From positions 310,001 through 374,000 of the forward strand of contig JAHHIG010000002.1 in the NCBI GenBank assembly GCA_019358895.1: a stretch of DNA of 64,000 nucleotides, read 5' to 3'. Below the pieces are notes generated by a model. The model did not search any database, was not told where the DNA came from, and worked only from the letters and a program-made list of their open reading frames with translations. Positions 8,587-17,997 of the stretch are shown here, piece after piece. Origin of the DNA: Tildeniella nuda ZEHNDER 1965/U140. Its GTDB lineage: Bacteria; Cyanobacteriota; Cyanobacteriia; Leptolyngbyales; Leptolyngbyaceae. Every line of letters begins with the position of its first letter. The first letter of the stretch is position 1. A program made the translations under genes and the position numbers.

Positions 8587-9021
8587 CTAACGTCGCACCA
8601 TGCCAGTAAAGCCTGCGGCTTTAAACTGCTCTAGCTTGAGCGGCGTTGGTTGGCTAGCGGGCACCGAAATTCTCAGCTCAAAGGTGCCAATACCCGGTGG
8701 CACTTCGTCAATCGCGCCAAGGCGAGTACGGTTTTGCATCACAGAATCGTTGTTAGCATCGTAAATGCGACCAAAAATGTCCGCGTTAACGACAGGCTTA
8801 CCGGACTTGTTCTCAGTTTTTCCAGTCACGATAAAGCAGTGAGGGAAAATACTAGCAACCCCACTCTTAGCAGGCTCATCTACGAGTTCAGCCGGACACT
8901 CATGGTAAGAAAGGTCAAAGAGCTTGATTTGAGTCAGCGCCAAAGCAGGTGGGGTGCTCCAAGTGGCAAGAAGCCACAGCAGACCTGTAGCAAGGAGAGT
9001 GGCAAACGCTTGGAACGGCAT
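8587..9021 (-). CDS. Conserved secreted cyanobacterial protein, unknown function
   Basis: A 144-residue protein with an N-terminal signal peptide (hydrophobic stretch at about 4-22, likely cleavage after PALA near residue 28). The mature part is beta-rich, with ECPAELVDEPAKSG, CFIVTGKTENKSGKPVVNADIFGRIYD and VPPGIGTFELRISVPASQPTPLKLEQFKAAGFTGMVRR segments. The pattern 'value added to a quantity of bonds, with N-terminal Cys pair' resembles FxLYD-type extracellular domains, and the family appears conserved among cyanobacteria. The two cysteines (ECP and HCF) may form a disulfide. Function unknown. Confidence 0.75.
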   Translation of the reverse strand: MPFQAFATLLATGLLWLLATWSTPPALALTQIKLFDLSYHECPAELVDEPAKSGVASIFPHCFIVTGKTENKSGKPVVNADIFGRIYDANNDSVMQNRTRLGAIDEVPPGIGTFELRISVPASQPTPLKLEQFKAAGFTGMVRR

Positions 9022-9259
9022 AGGGTATGAGTTGCTAGAGGCAGTGGGCGCATGGCTTCTTTGCAGCGCTCATTGATTGCGGTGTTTGGAAGACCAGCTT
9101 CAGCTTAGCTCGAATTGAGACCAAATAGGCTGAAGGACGCTTTTTGAAAGTTTTGTCATAATAAGAAACTAATCTTCAGCTAGCGATCGCAACCAGTGGT
9201 TAGCCCACTCTGACTAATCGTGATCTAGGCTGATGCCGCTTACGACCTGATATCAGTGC

Positions 9260-9955
9260 ATGACTCAATCTGAGATCGAAGCAGCGCTAACTACGGCATT
9301 CAGCCAATGCGAAGCCGCTTTACATCCTCTTAGCGATCGTCAAAAGCAAATCTTGCTCCAGGTGGTGCAGGCAGCAATGCAGTCTGGGCAATATCGCAAG
9401 GGAAGCCACAACGATACCCTTAACCCTGCTGCCGATGAGGCGGAAAGCAACCCGTTAGAGCAACTGACGGTTGAAGAGCGGCAGATCTTTCTGACATTTG
9501 TTGAATCGCAGGAACGCCAAAACCGTCCCTGGAAGATCACGCTGTTGAACGATTGGCTGAGCGGTAGAAGTTCCGGAGCGGTACAGTTCATCCGAGAGCG
9601 CTACGGCATCCAGTGGGTAGAGCAGATTACGCCAGTGGATCTTGCGCGCTACATCAATTTAGAGAGCGATGAACTGCTGTTAAGCGTGGGCGATCGCATT
9701 GAGGTGACGAACGGCTTGTGGGAATGGGTGCAAGAAACCGGACCGTGTAGTCGAGAATGGTTTTCCTGCATCGTAGTCAGCATCAAACCAACATCTGAGA
9801 CGCGTGGCGCTGATGCCATAGATGACACCAACACTGAGTCAACGTCACCCAGCAGTGAGAGTAGCTGCATTGTTCGCTTTGAGGATGGCACTGAATACGA
9901 GATTCAAGGCATGTATGACTGGAATCGTCCTAACTGGCGTTGGCTAGAAAGGTAA
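9260..9955 (+). CDS. Conserved cyanobacterial hypothetical protein
   Basis: A 231-residue acidic soluble protein with no signal or membrane segment. The N-terminal half is helical (LSDRQKQILLQVV, LTVEERQIFLTFVESQ). The centre has SGAVQFIRERYGIQWVEQITPVDLARY, and the C-terminal half looks like a small beta-barrel (VGDRIEVTNGLWEWVQ... CIVRFEDGTEYEIQGMYDWNRPNWRWL). A Ser/Thr-rich linker near residues 178-200 splits the barrel. I do not recognise a named domain. It is convergent with map, whose stop lies 21 bases away. Confidence 0.7.
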   Translation: MTQSEIEAALTTAFSQCEAALHPLSDRQKQILLQVVQAAMQSGQYRKGSHNDTLNPAADEAESNPLEQLTVEERQIFLTFVESQERQNRPWKITLLNDWLSGRSSGAVQFIRERYGIQWVEQITPVDLARYINLESDELLLSVGDRIEVTNGLWEWVQETGPCSREWFSCIVVSIKPTSETRGADAIDDTNTESTSPSSESSCIVRFEDGTEYEIQGMYDWNRPNWRWLER

Positions 9956-9976
9956 GCCACCGTTGACCGACAGCGG

Positions 9977-10801
9977 TTAAACGAGTGTGCGATCGGTCAA
10001 GATTTCGTACCCGTTCTCTGTGACTAAAACCGTATGCTCAAACTGGGCAGAAAGGGCATTGTCCACCGTTACAGCCGTCCAGCGATCGGGAAGCGTACGT
10101 GTAAAGCGTGACCCGGCATTAAGAATCGGTTCGATCGCCAGCGTCATGCCTGCGCGTAGTTTGACATTCGGCATACTGTGAGTGCGGAAGTTGAAGACTG
10201 ACGGCTCTTCGTGCAGATTGCGCCCCACCCCATGCCCTGTAAAATCTTCGACAACTGTAAAGCCGTGTGCCTTTACGTGATCTTCGATCGCGCCTGCCAG
10301 ATCGAGCAAATGAGCACCCGCTTTCACCTGCTCAATGCCTTTGTAAAGCGCTTCTTCTGCAACGCGGATCAACTCTGCCGCAGCAGGCGTGACTGTGCCA
10401 ACCGCGATCGTGATACACGAATCACCATGAAACCCCTGATAGTAAGCTCCTGTATCCACTTTCAGCACATCGCCAGTGCGAATCACTTTTTTGCGGCTGG
10501 GAATGCCATGCACCACTTCGTTGTTGATCGACGAGCAAATCGAAGCGGGAAAGCCGTGATAGCCCTTAAAACTCGGCGTTGCGCCCATTGCACGGATGCG
10601 CTTTTCGGCATGAGCATCCAAATCAGCCGTCGTCATGCCGGGTTCGACCAACTCGGAGATTTCTTTCAGCACCGTGGCAACAATCCGGGCTGCCTCTCGC
10701 ATGATCTCGATTTCACGAGGGGATCTAAGCTCAATGCCACGGCGCTGTTTGTTGGGCGAGGGCAGAGCAGGTTGGTTAAGCAGTTGGCTAAAAATATTCA
10801 T
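9977..10801 (-). CDS. map: Methionine aminopeptidase, type I
   Basis: Removes the initiator methionine from nascent proteins. The 274-residue chain carries all five metal ligands of the family: D116 (KVDTGAY), D127 (FHGDSC), H190 (TGHGVG), E224 (AIEP) and E255 (FEHTV), plus the substrate-contacting H98 (VVHG). An N-terminal extension of about 22 residues ([20 protein letters not shown]) precedes the catalytic fold. It is type I because the type II insert is missing. Cyanobacteria usually have several map paralogs, and which one this is cannot be told here. Confidence 0.93.
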   Translation of the reverse strand: MNIFSQLLNQPALPSPNKQRRGIELRSPREIEIMREAARIVATVLKEISELVEPGMTTADLDAHAEKRIRAMGATPSFKGYHGFPASICSSINNEVVHGIPSRKKVIRTGDVLKVDTGAYYQGFHGDSCITIAVGTVTPAAAELIRVAEEALYKGIEQVKAGAHLLDLAGAIEDHVKAHGFTVVEDFTGHGVGRNLHEEPSVFNFRTHSMPNVKLRAGMTLAIEPILNAGSRFTRTLPDRWTAVTVDNALSAQFEHTVLVTENGYEILTDRTLV

Positions 10802-11007
10802 GCGATCGCAGCAAAAGTTACAGGCAGATTGCTAATAGCTATAGCCAGAGCTGTGTTAGAACCAGCGTGTGCAGATTCAGTCAAAGCAAATGCAGACATA
10901 TGAGCCTAGCTTCAAGCACTGGTGAATTATGGCACTCAGCACTTGCCTCTTTTAAAGTAACTTAAATCGCTGCTCGCAGAATGTCTATAAGAAAGATGGA
11001 GCCGATG

Positions 11008-11076
11008 CAAAAACCGGGTTTCTCCACAAGCAGATGCCTTTAGAGCTTTCAAATCACGTGCAGAAACCCGGTTTTG
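11008..11076. repeat. Inverted repeat with AGAAACCGGGTTTCT-type core
   Basis: Arms CAAAAACCGGGTTTCT (11008-11023) and AGAAACCCGGTTTTG (11062-11076) pair almost perfectly across a 38-base loop. Each arm also contains the near-palindrome AAACCGGGTTT. It lies between map and the downstream peptidase gene, so on the minus strand it could end map transcription (the arm ends in T5). The same core occurs inside the element at 30371. Confidence 0.7.
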
Positions 11077-11100
11077 TCAAACTCTGCATAGCTTGACAAC

Positions 11101-13974
11101 TTATTTTTTGGGCACTGTGTTACCTGGTCCAGCAGTGACCACAACCACTCGATCGGCGTAGAGCAGGCTTTGAATTGCCTCGTTGACCTGCGCTAGAGTC
11201 ACAGCGCTGATCTTGCTAGTGTACTCACGAATCTCGGTCGTACCTAAGCCATACGCCGCATCCATCACAATCGTGCTGGCGAGGTTAGCTGGATCGGCAA
11301 GCTCTACAGGGTAGCTGCTAGTGAGCGATCGTTTAGCCGCCGCAACTTCAGCCTCAGTGACACCGTTTTCGCGGAACTGCTTGAGAAGGCTAAGGGTACT
11401 GGCGATCGCTTTGTCAGCATCTTCTGGCGCGGTCTGCATGGAGATGATAAACGGACCAGAAGCAATGCCAGCTTGAAACGCACTATAAATGCCGTAGGTA
11501 AGACCCTGGCGATCGCGAATTTCGGTGCCCAGACGACTAGACAGCGTATCGCCACCTAAAATCTGGTTCATCACAATCGCGGTGTAGTAGCGGGGATCTT
11601 TGCGATCGATGCCGTTGTAGCCAATGTAGGTAATGGATTGTGTCTTACCAGGCAGTACGGGATTGACGCGCGTCACTGTTTGAGGCAACGGCACCTTCGG
11701 AAATTCCAATGGTGTGTCTTGCGTTGGATCTTGCCAGGAGCCAAGTTCTTGATTCAGCAGTGCACGCACCTGGCTTGAATCAAAGTCTCCGACCAGAGCG
11801 AGCAAGGTGCTATCAGGGTGATAGTGCTGTTGGTAAAACTGCACCAGATTGTCTCGGGTAATCTGCTTCAGGCTGGCTTCCGTCGGAAAACTATGGAAGG
11901 GATGGTTCGCCGGATAGATGGTCTGCTGGAAAATACGTCGTGCCAACCGAGCCGGAGTATCGAGTTCCAGTTTGAGACTGGTCAACGCCCGTTGACGGCT
12001 GAGTGCCAGTTCATCGTCAGGGAAACTGGCGTTTTGTAACACGTCACTCAGCACTTTTACGAGTGTTGGGAGGTCTGCCGCCAGAGCGCTGCCACCGATC
12101 GCCACACCTTCTCGACCAGCGCTAAAGCCCAAACTAGCACCCCGATTTTCGAGCGTTTTGGCGATCGCCAGTGCATTGTTTGCTTTGGTGCCGTTCATCA
12201 GGTTTGCAGCGGTCAAACTCGCCAATCCGGCAGTATCGGCTTTGTCGAACGCGGTACCTGCTTTGATGTAGCCACTGAGCGTAACGGTTGGTGTGCTGCG
12301 ATCGGTCAACAGCAGGACGCTTAACCCATTTGCCAGGTTGAGCTTTTCGGGCAATGCCTGCGCTGATTGTTGATCGCTGGCAGTGGTTTTGGGCAGATAT
12401 TTTGCCACTTCTGCCGGGTCAACCGGAGCACCAGGACTGAAGTTTTCCGTCGTCTGCGAGAAGTTGCCAGCACTCGCGCCCGGTTTGCCATCCAGTTGCG
12501 TGGGTTCAAAGAAGCCAACGGTACGGTTTGCAGGCGTGAGGTAAGTTTTTGCTACCCGTTGTACATCTGCTGGAGTGACAGTGGCGATCGCAGCTTGCAG
12601 GCGATCGCTAAACTGATAGTCGCCTGTAGACGTTTGATCGTCGCCTAGTTGCTGTGCCTGACTGGTGATATCTCGATTGCGCAGCGCGATCGACGCCTTG
12701 AATTGAGTTTTTGCGCGCTCTAACTCTTCCTGGGTGACACCCTGATCGCGCAAAGCCGCGAGGGTTTTCTGAAGCGCCGTGTCAATCTGTGATAGTTCTT
12801 TACCGGGAGCGGCTGTCACAGAAAGTTCATACCAGCCAGCACCAATCAGATTAGCCGCATAGCCGCCCGCATCACTTGCCAGTCCAGACTCTACAAGCGC
12901 CTGATAGAGCCGCGAACTGCGCCCACCGGTAAGAATGTAGTCCATCACCTGCAACGCTGGCACATCGGGATGATCCACTTTGGGTAACGGATACACTTCG
13001 TTCAGTAACGAGGCACTACCCGGTTCTTTCAGCACGATCGGAGCTTTAGGTGTGCTGACTGCTGTTGACGAACTTGCTGTCTTCAAACCTGGCACCGCAC
13101 CAGTGCCTTTAGAGACTTTGCCGAACGTCTCTTTTACGGCTGCCAGGGTTGGCTCGGTCTTGAAATTACCAACAATGACTAGCGTTGCGTTATCGGGTCT
13201 GTAAAACGTGCGGTAGTAGTCTCGCACTTGCTTTACTGTAAAGCTCTGCACATCTGCTTTTGTACCACCGACAGGCAAGCCATACGGATTATTTGGAAAG
13301 GCTGCCTTCATCACCGATCGCCCTAAGCGGTAGCTGGGATTGTTTTCATATCCCTGTAATTCGGAAATCACTACGCGCTTTTCGCTGGTAAGTTGCTGTT
13401 CGTCAATCAACGAGTTGTTCATGCGATCGGCTTCCAAGACCAGCAGCGCCTTCAGCTTATCTTGCTCCACTGTGCCAAAGTAAGCAGTTTCGTCATAGCT
13501 AGTAAACGCATTTGAATCGCTGCCCAACGCGCTGAAAAAGCGTCCGAACTGAATCGGTCGCTCCTTCGTCCCCTTAAACAGTAAATGCTCTAGCTGGTGA
13601 GCAATGCCATTGATACCAGGGGTTTCGTTTCGTGACCCAACGCGATACCAAACCTGCACCGTGACCACCGGAGCTGTGTTGACTTCTTTCGTTAATACAG
13701 TCAGTCCATTTTCTAAAACCGTTTTGCGAACCGTTGCCGTCAATGCGTCCGAAGGCAGCTTGGTGGACGGCTGTGGCTTCGGTGACAGGCTATTTTGAGC
13801 AGTCGGGCTATTTTGAGCAGTACTATTTTGGACGGTAACAGCGCTGGGTACTGCCGCTTGACTCGTAGCAGGCATACCCGACAGCAGCACAAGACCCAGG
13901 CAAAGACCAAACAGTAGGCTGGGTAGACCGTAACGGCGAAGAAGTGTAGAAAGAGGCATAAGGTGTGCGGACAA
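11101..13974 (-). CDS. Two-domain M16 (insulinase-type) zinc peptidase, exported
   Basis: A 957-residue protein made of two complete M16 units in one chain. A signal peptide (hydrophobic 18-33, cleavage after SQA) points to the periplasm or beyond. The N-terminal unit holds the inverted zinc motif HQLEH (H126, E129, H130) and the downstream ligand region SEKRVVISELQGYENNP. The C-terminal unit has LASLTAANLMNGT where the zinc motif should be, and so is catalytically dead, as in processing-peptidase alpha subunits. Many M16 pairs are separate genes; here they are fused. A short repeated peptide (NSTAQNSPTAQNS, residues 50-62) follows the signal and is encoded by a tandem repeat at about 13790-13830. 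Confidence 0.92.
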   Translation of the reverse strand: MSAHLMPLSTLLRRYGLPSLLFGLCLGLVLLSGMPATSQAAVPSAVTVQNSTAQNSPTAQNSLSPKPQPSTKLPSDALTATVRKTVLENGLTVLTKEVNTAPVVTVQVWYRVGSRNETPGINGIAHQLEHLLFKGTKERPIQFGRFFSALGSDSNAFTSYDETAYFGTVEQDKLKALLVLEADRMNNSLIDEQQLTSEKRVVISELQGYENNPSYRLGRSVMKAAFPNNPYGLPVGGTKADVQSFTVKQVRDYYRTFYRPDNATLVIVGNFKTEPTLAAVKETFGKVSKGTGAVPGLKTASSSTAVSTPKAPIVLKEPGSASLLNEVYPLPKVDHPDVPALQVMDYILTGGRSSRLYQALVESGLASDAGGYAANLIGAGWYELSVTAAPGKELSQIDTALQKTLAALRDQGVTQEELERAKTQFKASIALRNRDITSQAQQLGDDQTSTGDYQFSDRLQAAIATVTPADVQRVAKTYLTPANRTVGFFEPTQLDGKPGASAGNFSQTTENFSPGAPVDPAEVAKYLPKTTASDQQSAQALPEKLNLANGLSVLLLTDRSTPTVTLSGYIKAGTAFDKADTAGLASLTAANLMNGTKANNALAIAKTLENRGASLGFSAGREGVAIGGSALAADLPTLVKVLSDVLQNASFPDDELALSRQRALTSLKLELDTPARLARRIFQQTIYPANHPFHSFPTEASLKQITRDNLVQFYQQHYHPDSTLLALVGDFDSSQVRALLNQELGSWQDPTQDTPLEFPKVPLPQTVTRVNPVLPGKTQSITYIGYNGIDRKDPRYYTAIVMNQILGGDTLSSRLGTEIRDRQGLTYGIYSAFQAGIASGPFIISMQTAPEDADKAIASTLSLLKQFRENGVTEAEVAAAKRSLTSSYPVELADPANLASTIVMDAAYGLGTTEIREYTSKISAVTLAQVNEAIQSLLYADRVVVVTAGPGNTVPKK

Positions 13975-14234
13975 ACTCTAAAAAGATGACGGGGTGGACT
14001 GACGTAAACGAGATCTCCTCGTGCTATGACAGCTCTCCGCAGAAACAAACAGGGGGCTTAACAAGATTCCTCGTTTGCGGGAGAAATCGGGGAGCAAGCG
14101 TTCAAACGATCGGCGTGTAGGTTCTATCGTAGCAAGTGAAGCAAGGCGACTTTGCCTGCTCTCAATCTAATTCATTCGCTATGGCAGAAAAGGGACAGCC
14201 GTGTGAGGCTGATGATCAAACCCAGCACTCACGT

Positions 14235-15005
14235 TCAAGCTGCTGGCGCATGGTCAAGCTGGCAATAGGGGCGACTGTAGCTCAACGGTAGCTCCAGTGC
14301 ATAGCTTTCTAGTAGCTGAGAGTCACTGAGAATACGCTCAGTAGCGCCATCAAACACGATACTGCCCTGGCTGAGCACAACGGTACGATCGCACAATTCC
14401 AGCGCTAAATCCAAATCGTGGGTAGCGATCAACTGCGTCAGCGGCAGGCTATCTAACAGATAAATGAGTTCGCGGCGACAACGGGGATCAAGTTGAGCGG
14501 ACGGTTCGTCCAGAATCAGTACTTGCGGCTGCATGGCGAGAACGCCTGCGATCGCCACCCGCTTCTTCTCACCGCCTGATAAGTTATTGGCATTTCGAGG
14601 TCCATAGTACGTCGGGTCTAAGCACACTGCTTTCATTGCCGCTGCGGCTCGATGTTCCAACTCATGTCCCTTGATACCCTGATTGAGCGGACCAAACGTC
14701 ACATCTTCCCAGACAGTTGGCATAAACAACTGATCATCTGGATTTTGAAAGACCAGACCCACAAAGTTACGAATGGCTTTCAAATTTTGGGGTTCCATCG
14801 CCAGTTCACCCACCACGATCGCGCCTGTTTGAGGGAGCAAAAGACCGTTAAAGTGCAGCAACAGCGTCGATTTACCAGAGCCATTTGCCCCTACGAGAGC
14901 GACTCGTTCAGTTGCCTTGATCGAAAGATTGATCGCCTTCAACGCCTGCGTTTCGTCAGGATAGGCATAGCTCAAATTACGGATGTCAATGGGATTATGG
15001 TGCAT
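14235..15005 (-). CDS. cbiO: ECF transporter ATPase for cobalt/nickel (CbiO-type)
   Basis: ATP-hydrolysing subunit of an energy-coupling-factor importer for Co2+ or Ni2+. The 256-residue protein has Walker A GANGSGKST (39-47), a Q-loop in VFQNPDDQLFMPTVWEDV (the latter typical of ECF A-components), signature LSGGEKKR (142-149), Walker B LILDEP (163-168) and the switch histidine in ATHDLDLAL. It is the last gene of the minus-strand cluster cbiM, PDGLE protein, cbiQ, cbiO, about 30 bases after cbiQ. Metal identity (Ni versus Co) is not readable from the ATPase. Confidence 0.93.
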   Translation of the reverse strand: MHHNPIDIRNLSYAYPDETQALKAINLSIKATERVALVGANGSGKSTLLLHFNGLLLPQTGAIVVGELAMEPQNLKAIRNFVGLVFQNPDDQLFMPTVWEDVTFGPLNQGIKGHELEHRAAAAMKAVCLDPTYYGPRNANNLSGGEKKRVAIAGVLAMQPQVLILDEPSAQLDPRCRRELIYLLDSLPLTQLIATHDLDLALELCDRTVVLSQGSIVFDGATERILSDSQLLESYALELPLSYSRPYCQLDHAPAA

Positions 15006-15034
15006 GTATGCCGCAAATTAAACTATTAAGCAGC

Positions 15035-15817
15035 TTAAACGATCGAAAAGAGATAAACACCCTGCCCTAGCAGCGTTAAAACGACAGTGAGCGTTAAAGC
15101 AATCACATCACGACGATCGCCGGACGCTGAAGTTGTTGCAGGCGGCAAGCCCTCGTAACCACGAGACAGCATCGCCTGATGCACCCGCTCACCTCGCTCC
15201 AGGGTACGGATAAATAAAGAGCCAAACATGTTGCCAATCACCAGTCGCTGCCAGCGCTGATTCCCCATTAAGTTGCGGGACAGTGCCGCTCGCTGCATCG
15301 ACTGAAACTCCCCGACCAGAACGGCAACGTAACGGTACATTGAAGCTAAAATCGCTACCAACAGCGGCGGCATTCGTAACACGGTCAGCGCGTGGAGCAG
15401 CTCTGGCACTGAGGTCGTCAGCACCAAAAGATTGGCTACCAACAGTGACAGCAGCGCTTTAGTCGCCACACTGCCCAACACCCATAGCCCCTCTGTCGTG
15501 ATCTGTAGCCAGCCCCAATGCCATAGCACGACACCACCACCACGGAACAGAGTGCCCAGCAAAACAACACTGATAAACACTGATTCGACCGCCACCCGCT
15601 TGAAGAGAACCGACAGCGTAGCGCGGCTAAGCAAAACGATCGTACCAACACCAACCATGTAGATTGCCCAAGTCCACCAGCGTCCGTTGGGTGTGAGGGC
15701 GATCGCAAACAGCAGCAGCAGCGTACACAAAACGCGAGTTTTGGGCACAAGCTTATGCCAGGGCGAATCTTGCTGGCTATCAACGTCGAGATGAAAGGCA
15801 CCAATGTGCAAAAGCAT
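15035..15817 (-). CDS. cbiQ: ECF transporter transmembrane subunit (CbiQ-type)
   Basis: The T-component that couples the ATPase to the metal-binding CbiM. The 260-residue chain has a hydrophobic core with several membrane helices and the two short coupling-helix motifs typical of the family (SMQRAALSRNL and ERGERVHQAMLSRGYEG; each with an A-x-x-x-R-G-like pattern). It begins MLLHIGAFHLDVDSQQDSPWHKL, like other CbiQ proteins. Start at the ATG at 15817. It lies between the PDGLE gene and cbiO, all in one likely operon. Confidence 0.92.
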   Translation of the reverse strand: MLLHIGAFHLDVDSQQDSPWHKLVPKTRVLCTLLLLFAIALTPNGRWWTWAIYMVGVGTIVLLSRATLSVLFKRVAVESVFISVVLLGTLFRGGGVVLWHWGWLQITTEGLWVLGSVATKALLSLLVANLLVLTTSVPELLHALTVLRMPPLLVAILASMYRYVAVLVGEFQSMQRAALSRNLMGNQRWQRLVIGNMFGSLFIRTLERGERVHQAMLSRGYEGLPPATTSASGDRRDVIALTLTVVLTLLGQGVYLFSIV

Positions 15818-15858
15818 CCATGCCGTCCTTCAGGTGAAATAGCGCCGACAGCAAATCA

Positions 15859-16215
15859 TTACTTTTCTGAAAGCGAATCTTCCGGGGGAAGACCAGGCTT
15901 ACGCACCAACAGCTTTCCTGCTCCCCATGCAAGCCCAAAGGTCACTAGCGTTCCGGCTAAACCTGCAAGGGGCGTAGCAATCTGCTCAGGCACTCCTCTA
16001 ACGGCATACTCGTCAAAAAGGGCATAGAACGGTAGTTTCTGAGCAGGCTGCTCTTCCAGCGCCTTCTCGCCAAATTTGAGGTCTTCAGAAACGCGATCAA
16101 GACCATCGGGATCTTTACTGGCGAACGGCGACAAAAAAATTGCAATTAGAAGCGCAATACCTAAGCCAGTCACGATAAAAGCGCGATTGCGCTGCTGATA
16201 GAGAGGGCTGCTCAT
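15859..16215 (-). CDS. PDGLE-domain protein (CbiN/NikN-like accessory subunit)
   Basis: A 118-residue membrane protein with two hydrophobic helices (about 13-29 and 84-104) and the diagnostic motif PDGLD at 36-40, just outside the first helix. PDGLE/NikN proteins are small accessory subunits of Ni/Co ECF importers that help CbiM load metal. The ATG at 16215 (MSSPLYQQRNRAFIV) is preferred to a TTG three codons earlier. Position between cbiM and cbiQ supports the assignment. Nickel systems more often use PDGLE/NikN, and cobalt ones CbiN. Confidence 0.87.
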   Translation of the reverse strand: MSSPLYQQRNRAFIVTGLGIALLIAIFLSPFASKDPDGLDRVSEDLKFGEKALEEQPAQKLPFYALFDEYAVRGVPEQIATPLAGLAGTLVTFGLAWGAGKLLVRKPGLPPEDSLSEK

Positions 16216-16265
16216 AACGGACAAACCTTATTACCTTTGAGATGTTGAGTGTCTGATCGAGTTAC

Positions 16266-16964
16266 TTAACGAGGTAAGAGTGATTCTGAAGCCAACGATC
16301 GCGCTCTACGTGGTGGATCGTAGAGTAAGTCAGGACGCGATCGCCAGATGAAGCTAACCGTTGTTACAGAAATGATCGCCTCACCGATCCCAATCAGGAC
16401 GTGCCAAAATGTCATCGCTGTCAGAGCCACAGCAAATGGCACAGTACCAGACAAGGCAAGTTGGATTGCAGTCGCAATTGCAGCCACGACAACACTGACC
16501 CAAGCGGCGATCGCGACTGCAATCATTGTCTTGCCCACAGAGTTCCGTCCCAGCGCAAAGCGAATCGATCGATACAGATAGTAACCGCCAAAGGTGCCAA
16601 TCAGCCCCATGTTAAAGACGTTTGCACCAAGAACAGTCAAGCCGCCATCCTGAAACAGACTTGCTTGAACGAAAAACACGACCGCCATGACGAGTGATCC
16701 TGCCCATGGTCCCAGCAGCGCACCCGCCAGCGTACCGCCTAGCAAGTGCCCTGACGTGCCACCGGGAATGGGAAAATTGATCATCTGAGCGGCAAAAATG
16801 AATGCAGCACAAACACCCATCAAGGGTACCGCCCGATCCTTATATTCAGATTGCACCCGCTGGAGCGACACTGCGATCAAGGCGATCGCCATCACCCAGG
16901 TCACCAAACTAACTGGCAGGCTCAGAAATCCGTCTGGAATATGCAGAGCCAAGTGATAGGGCAT
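16266..16964 (-). CDS. cbiM: ECF transporter metal-binding subunit CbiM/NikM
   Basis: Substrate-specific membrane subunit of the Ni/Co importer, with about six membrane helices. The conserved start of the mature family is M-H-I-P-D-G-F-L, where the second-position His and the free N-terminus bind the metal. Here the same block reads LHIPDGFLSLP, preceded by HLA, so the mature N-terminus must arise by cleavage or by an unusual start. I placed the start at the ATG at 16964 (MPYHLALHIPDGF); an ATG at 17027 is also possible. Other conserved blocks are PGGTSGHLLGGTLAGALLGPW and FFVQASLFQDGGLTVLGANVFNMG, with the histidine needed for metal transport. Confidence 0.9.
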   Translation of the reverse strand: MPYHLALHIPDGFLSLPVSLVTWVMAIALIAVSLQRVQSEYKDRAVPLMGVCAAFIFAAQMINFPIPGGTSGHLLGGTLAGALLGPWAGSLVMAVVFFVQASLFQDGGLTVLGANVFNMGLIGTFGGYYLYRSIRFALGRNSVGKTMIAVAIAAWVSVVVAAIATAIQLALSGTVPFAVALTAMTFWHVLIGIGEAIISVTTVSFIWRSRPDLLYDPPRRARSLASESLLPR

Positions 16965-17027
16965 GACCGATCGCCATAGTTGGGCAGGCAATCGATAGAG
17001 ATATGGAGAACCAGCTTCGACTATCAT

Positions 17028-17357
17028 CAAAACAATATCCTCTTAGTAGTAGAAAATTGAATAGCCAGACAGTCTAGAGCAACCCAGCCAGCCAAGAGCC
17101 GTCAGCGAGTCAGACCACGTAAGCCAGACACAATACTTTCCAACAAATACAGCTAAGAATTCAATCCTCCACGGGGGCATCTGTGAAAAGAGCGCCGCCA
17201 AAATCTAACCATGAGCACTGCTGCACAAAAGATTTGTGTTGGGATAAGGTCTTAGCTGGTGGATACCGAAACTGCATTCCAACCAATTTGCCGTTTCCTC
17301 TAGACTTAAAGAATGTTTGTAAGCTACGATTGTAGACTGTGAGTTTTCGCCAAATCT
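17028..17357. other. Divergent intergenic region cbiM/rplS
   Basis: Contains promoters for the metal importer and for rplS. I looked for a cobalamin riboswitch upstream of cbiM and did not find its B12-box consensus. The minus-strand leader does carry imperfect repeats of GTCTGGC (near 17065-17130) that could be a regulator site, but I cannot name one. Confidence 0.4.
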
Positions 17358-17723
17358 ATGCACGCCCAAGAAATTATCCGCTCCATTGAAGCGGAGCAAA
17401 TGAAGTCAAATTTGCCGACTCTCTACATTGGCGACACGGTTAAAGTCGGTGTCATCATTCAAGAGGGCGGTAAAGAACGAACACAGCCTTACGAGGGCGT
17501 GATCATCGCTCGTCGCGGCGCTGGCATCAATCAAAACATCACGGTTCGCAAGACCTTTCAGGGCGTTGGTGTAGAGCGGGTCTTCTTGATCCATTCGCCT
17601 CGTATCGAAAGCATTAAAGTGCTGCGTCGAGCGAAGGTACGTCGCGCCAAGCTTTACTACCTACGCGATCGTATTGGTAAAGCAACTCGTCTGAAGCAAC
17701 GGTTTGACCGCCCTCTTCAGTAA
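17358..17723 (+). CDS. rplS: 50S ribosomal protein L19
   Basis: Ribosomal large-subunit protein at the 30S-50S interface. The 121-residue product has [38 protein letters not shown]-type sequence and [32 protein letters not shown], both diagnostic for L19. The ATG at 17358 gives a family-like N-terminus ([20 protein letters not shown]). It heads the rplS-trnW-secE-nusG-rpl order seen in many cyanobacteria. Confidence 0.96.
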   Translation: MHAQEIIRSIEAEQMKSNLPTLYIGDTVKVGVIIQEGGKERTQPYEGVIIARRGAGINQNITVRKTFQGVGVERVFLIHSPRIESIKVLRRAKVRRAKLYYLRDRIGKATRLKQRFDRPLQ

Positions 17724-17840
17724 ATTGCAGCTCTTGGTGGTTGGCGGCGAATCTGTTCAATCAGTTGTCTTGCCCCAATCACTAAAAACGTGCAGTCAAC
17801 TGATAGACTGAGAATGCTAACGTTAGCGATCGGAGCACGA

Positions 17841-17913
17841 GCGCTCTTAGTTCAGTTGGTAGAACGCAGGTCTCCAAAACCTGATGTCGGGGGTTCAAGT
17901 CCTCCAGGGCGCG
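17841..17913 (+). tRNA. trnW: tRNA-Trp (anticodon CCA)
   Basis: A complete 73-base cloverleaf. Acceptor arms GCGCTCT (17841-17847) and AGGGCGC (17906-17912) pair with one G-T, and the discriminator is G17913. The anticodon stem is CAGGT/ACCTG with loop CTCCAAA, which places CCA at 17874-17876. The T-loop reads GGTTCAAGTCC. No encoded CCA end. Position just before secE is the classic place for this gene. Confidence 0.96.
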
Positions 17914-17954
17914 CTTACTCAACGGCAAAAACAGTGCCATGCAAGATCAACTGT

Positions 17955-17997
17955 AAGGCACCTCTGCGTCACTTTGACAATTGTCGTTAGGTGCCTT
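17955..17997. repeat. Hairpin between trnW and secE
   Basis: AAGGCACCT (17955-17963) pairs with AGGTGCCTT (17989-17997), with a second small palindrome GACAATTGTC in the loop (17976-17985). It has no T-run after it, so it is either a weak terminator or a processing signal that separates the tRNA from the secE message. Confidence 0.55.

Noticed and set aside
17028-17357. Cobalamin riboswitch upstream of cbiM
   Set aside because: No B12-box consensus was found on the minus strand; the GTCTGGC repeats are not enough.
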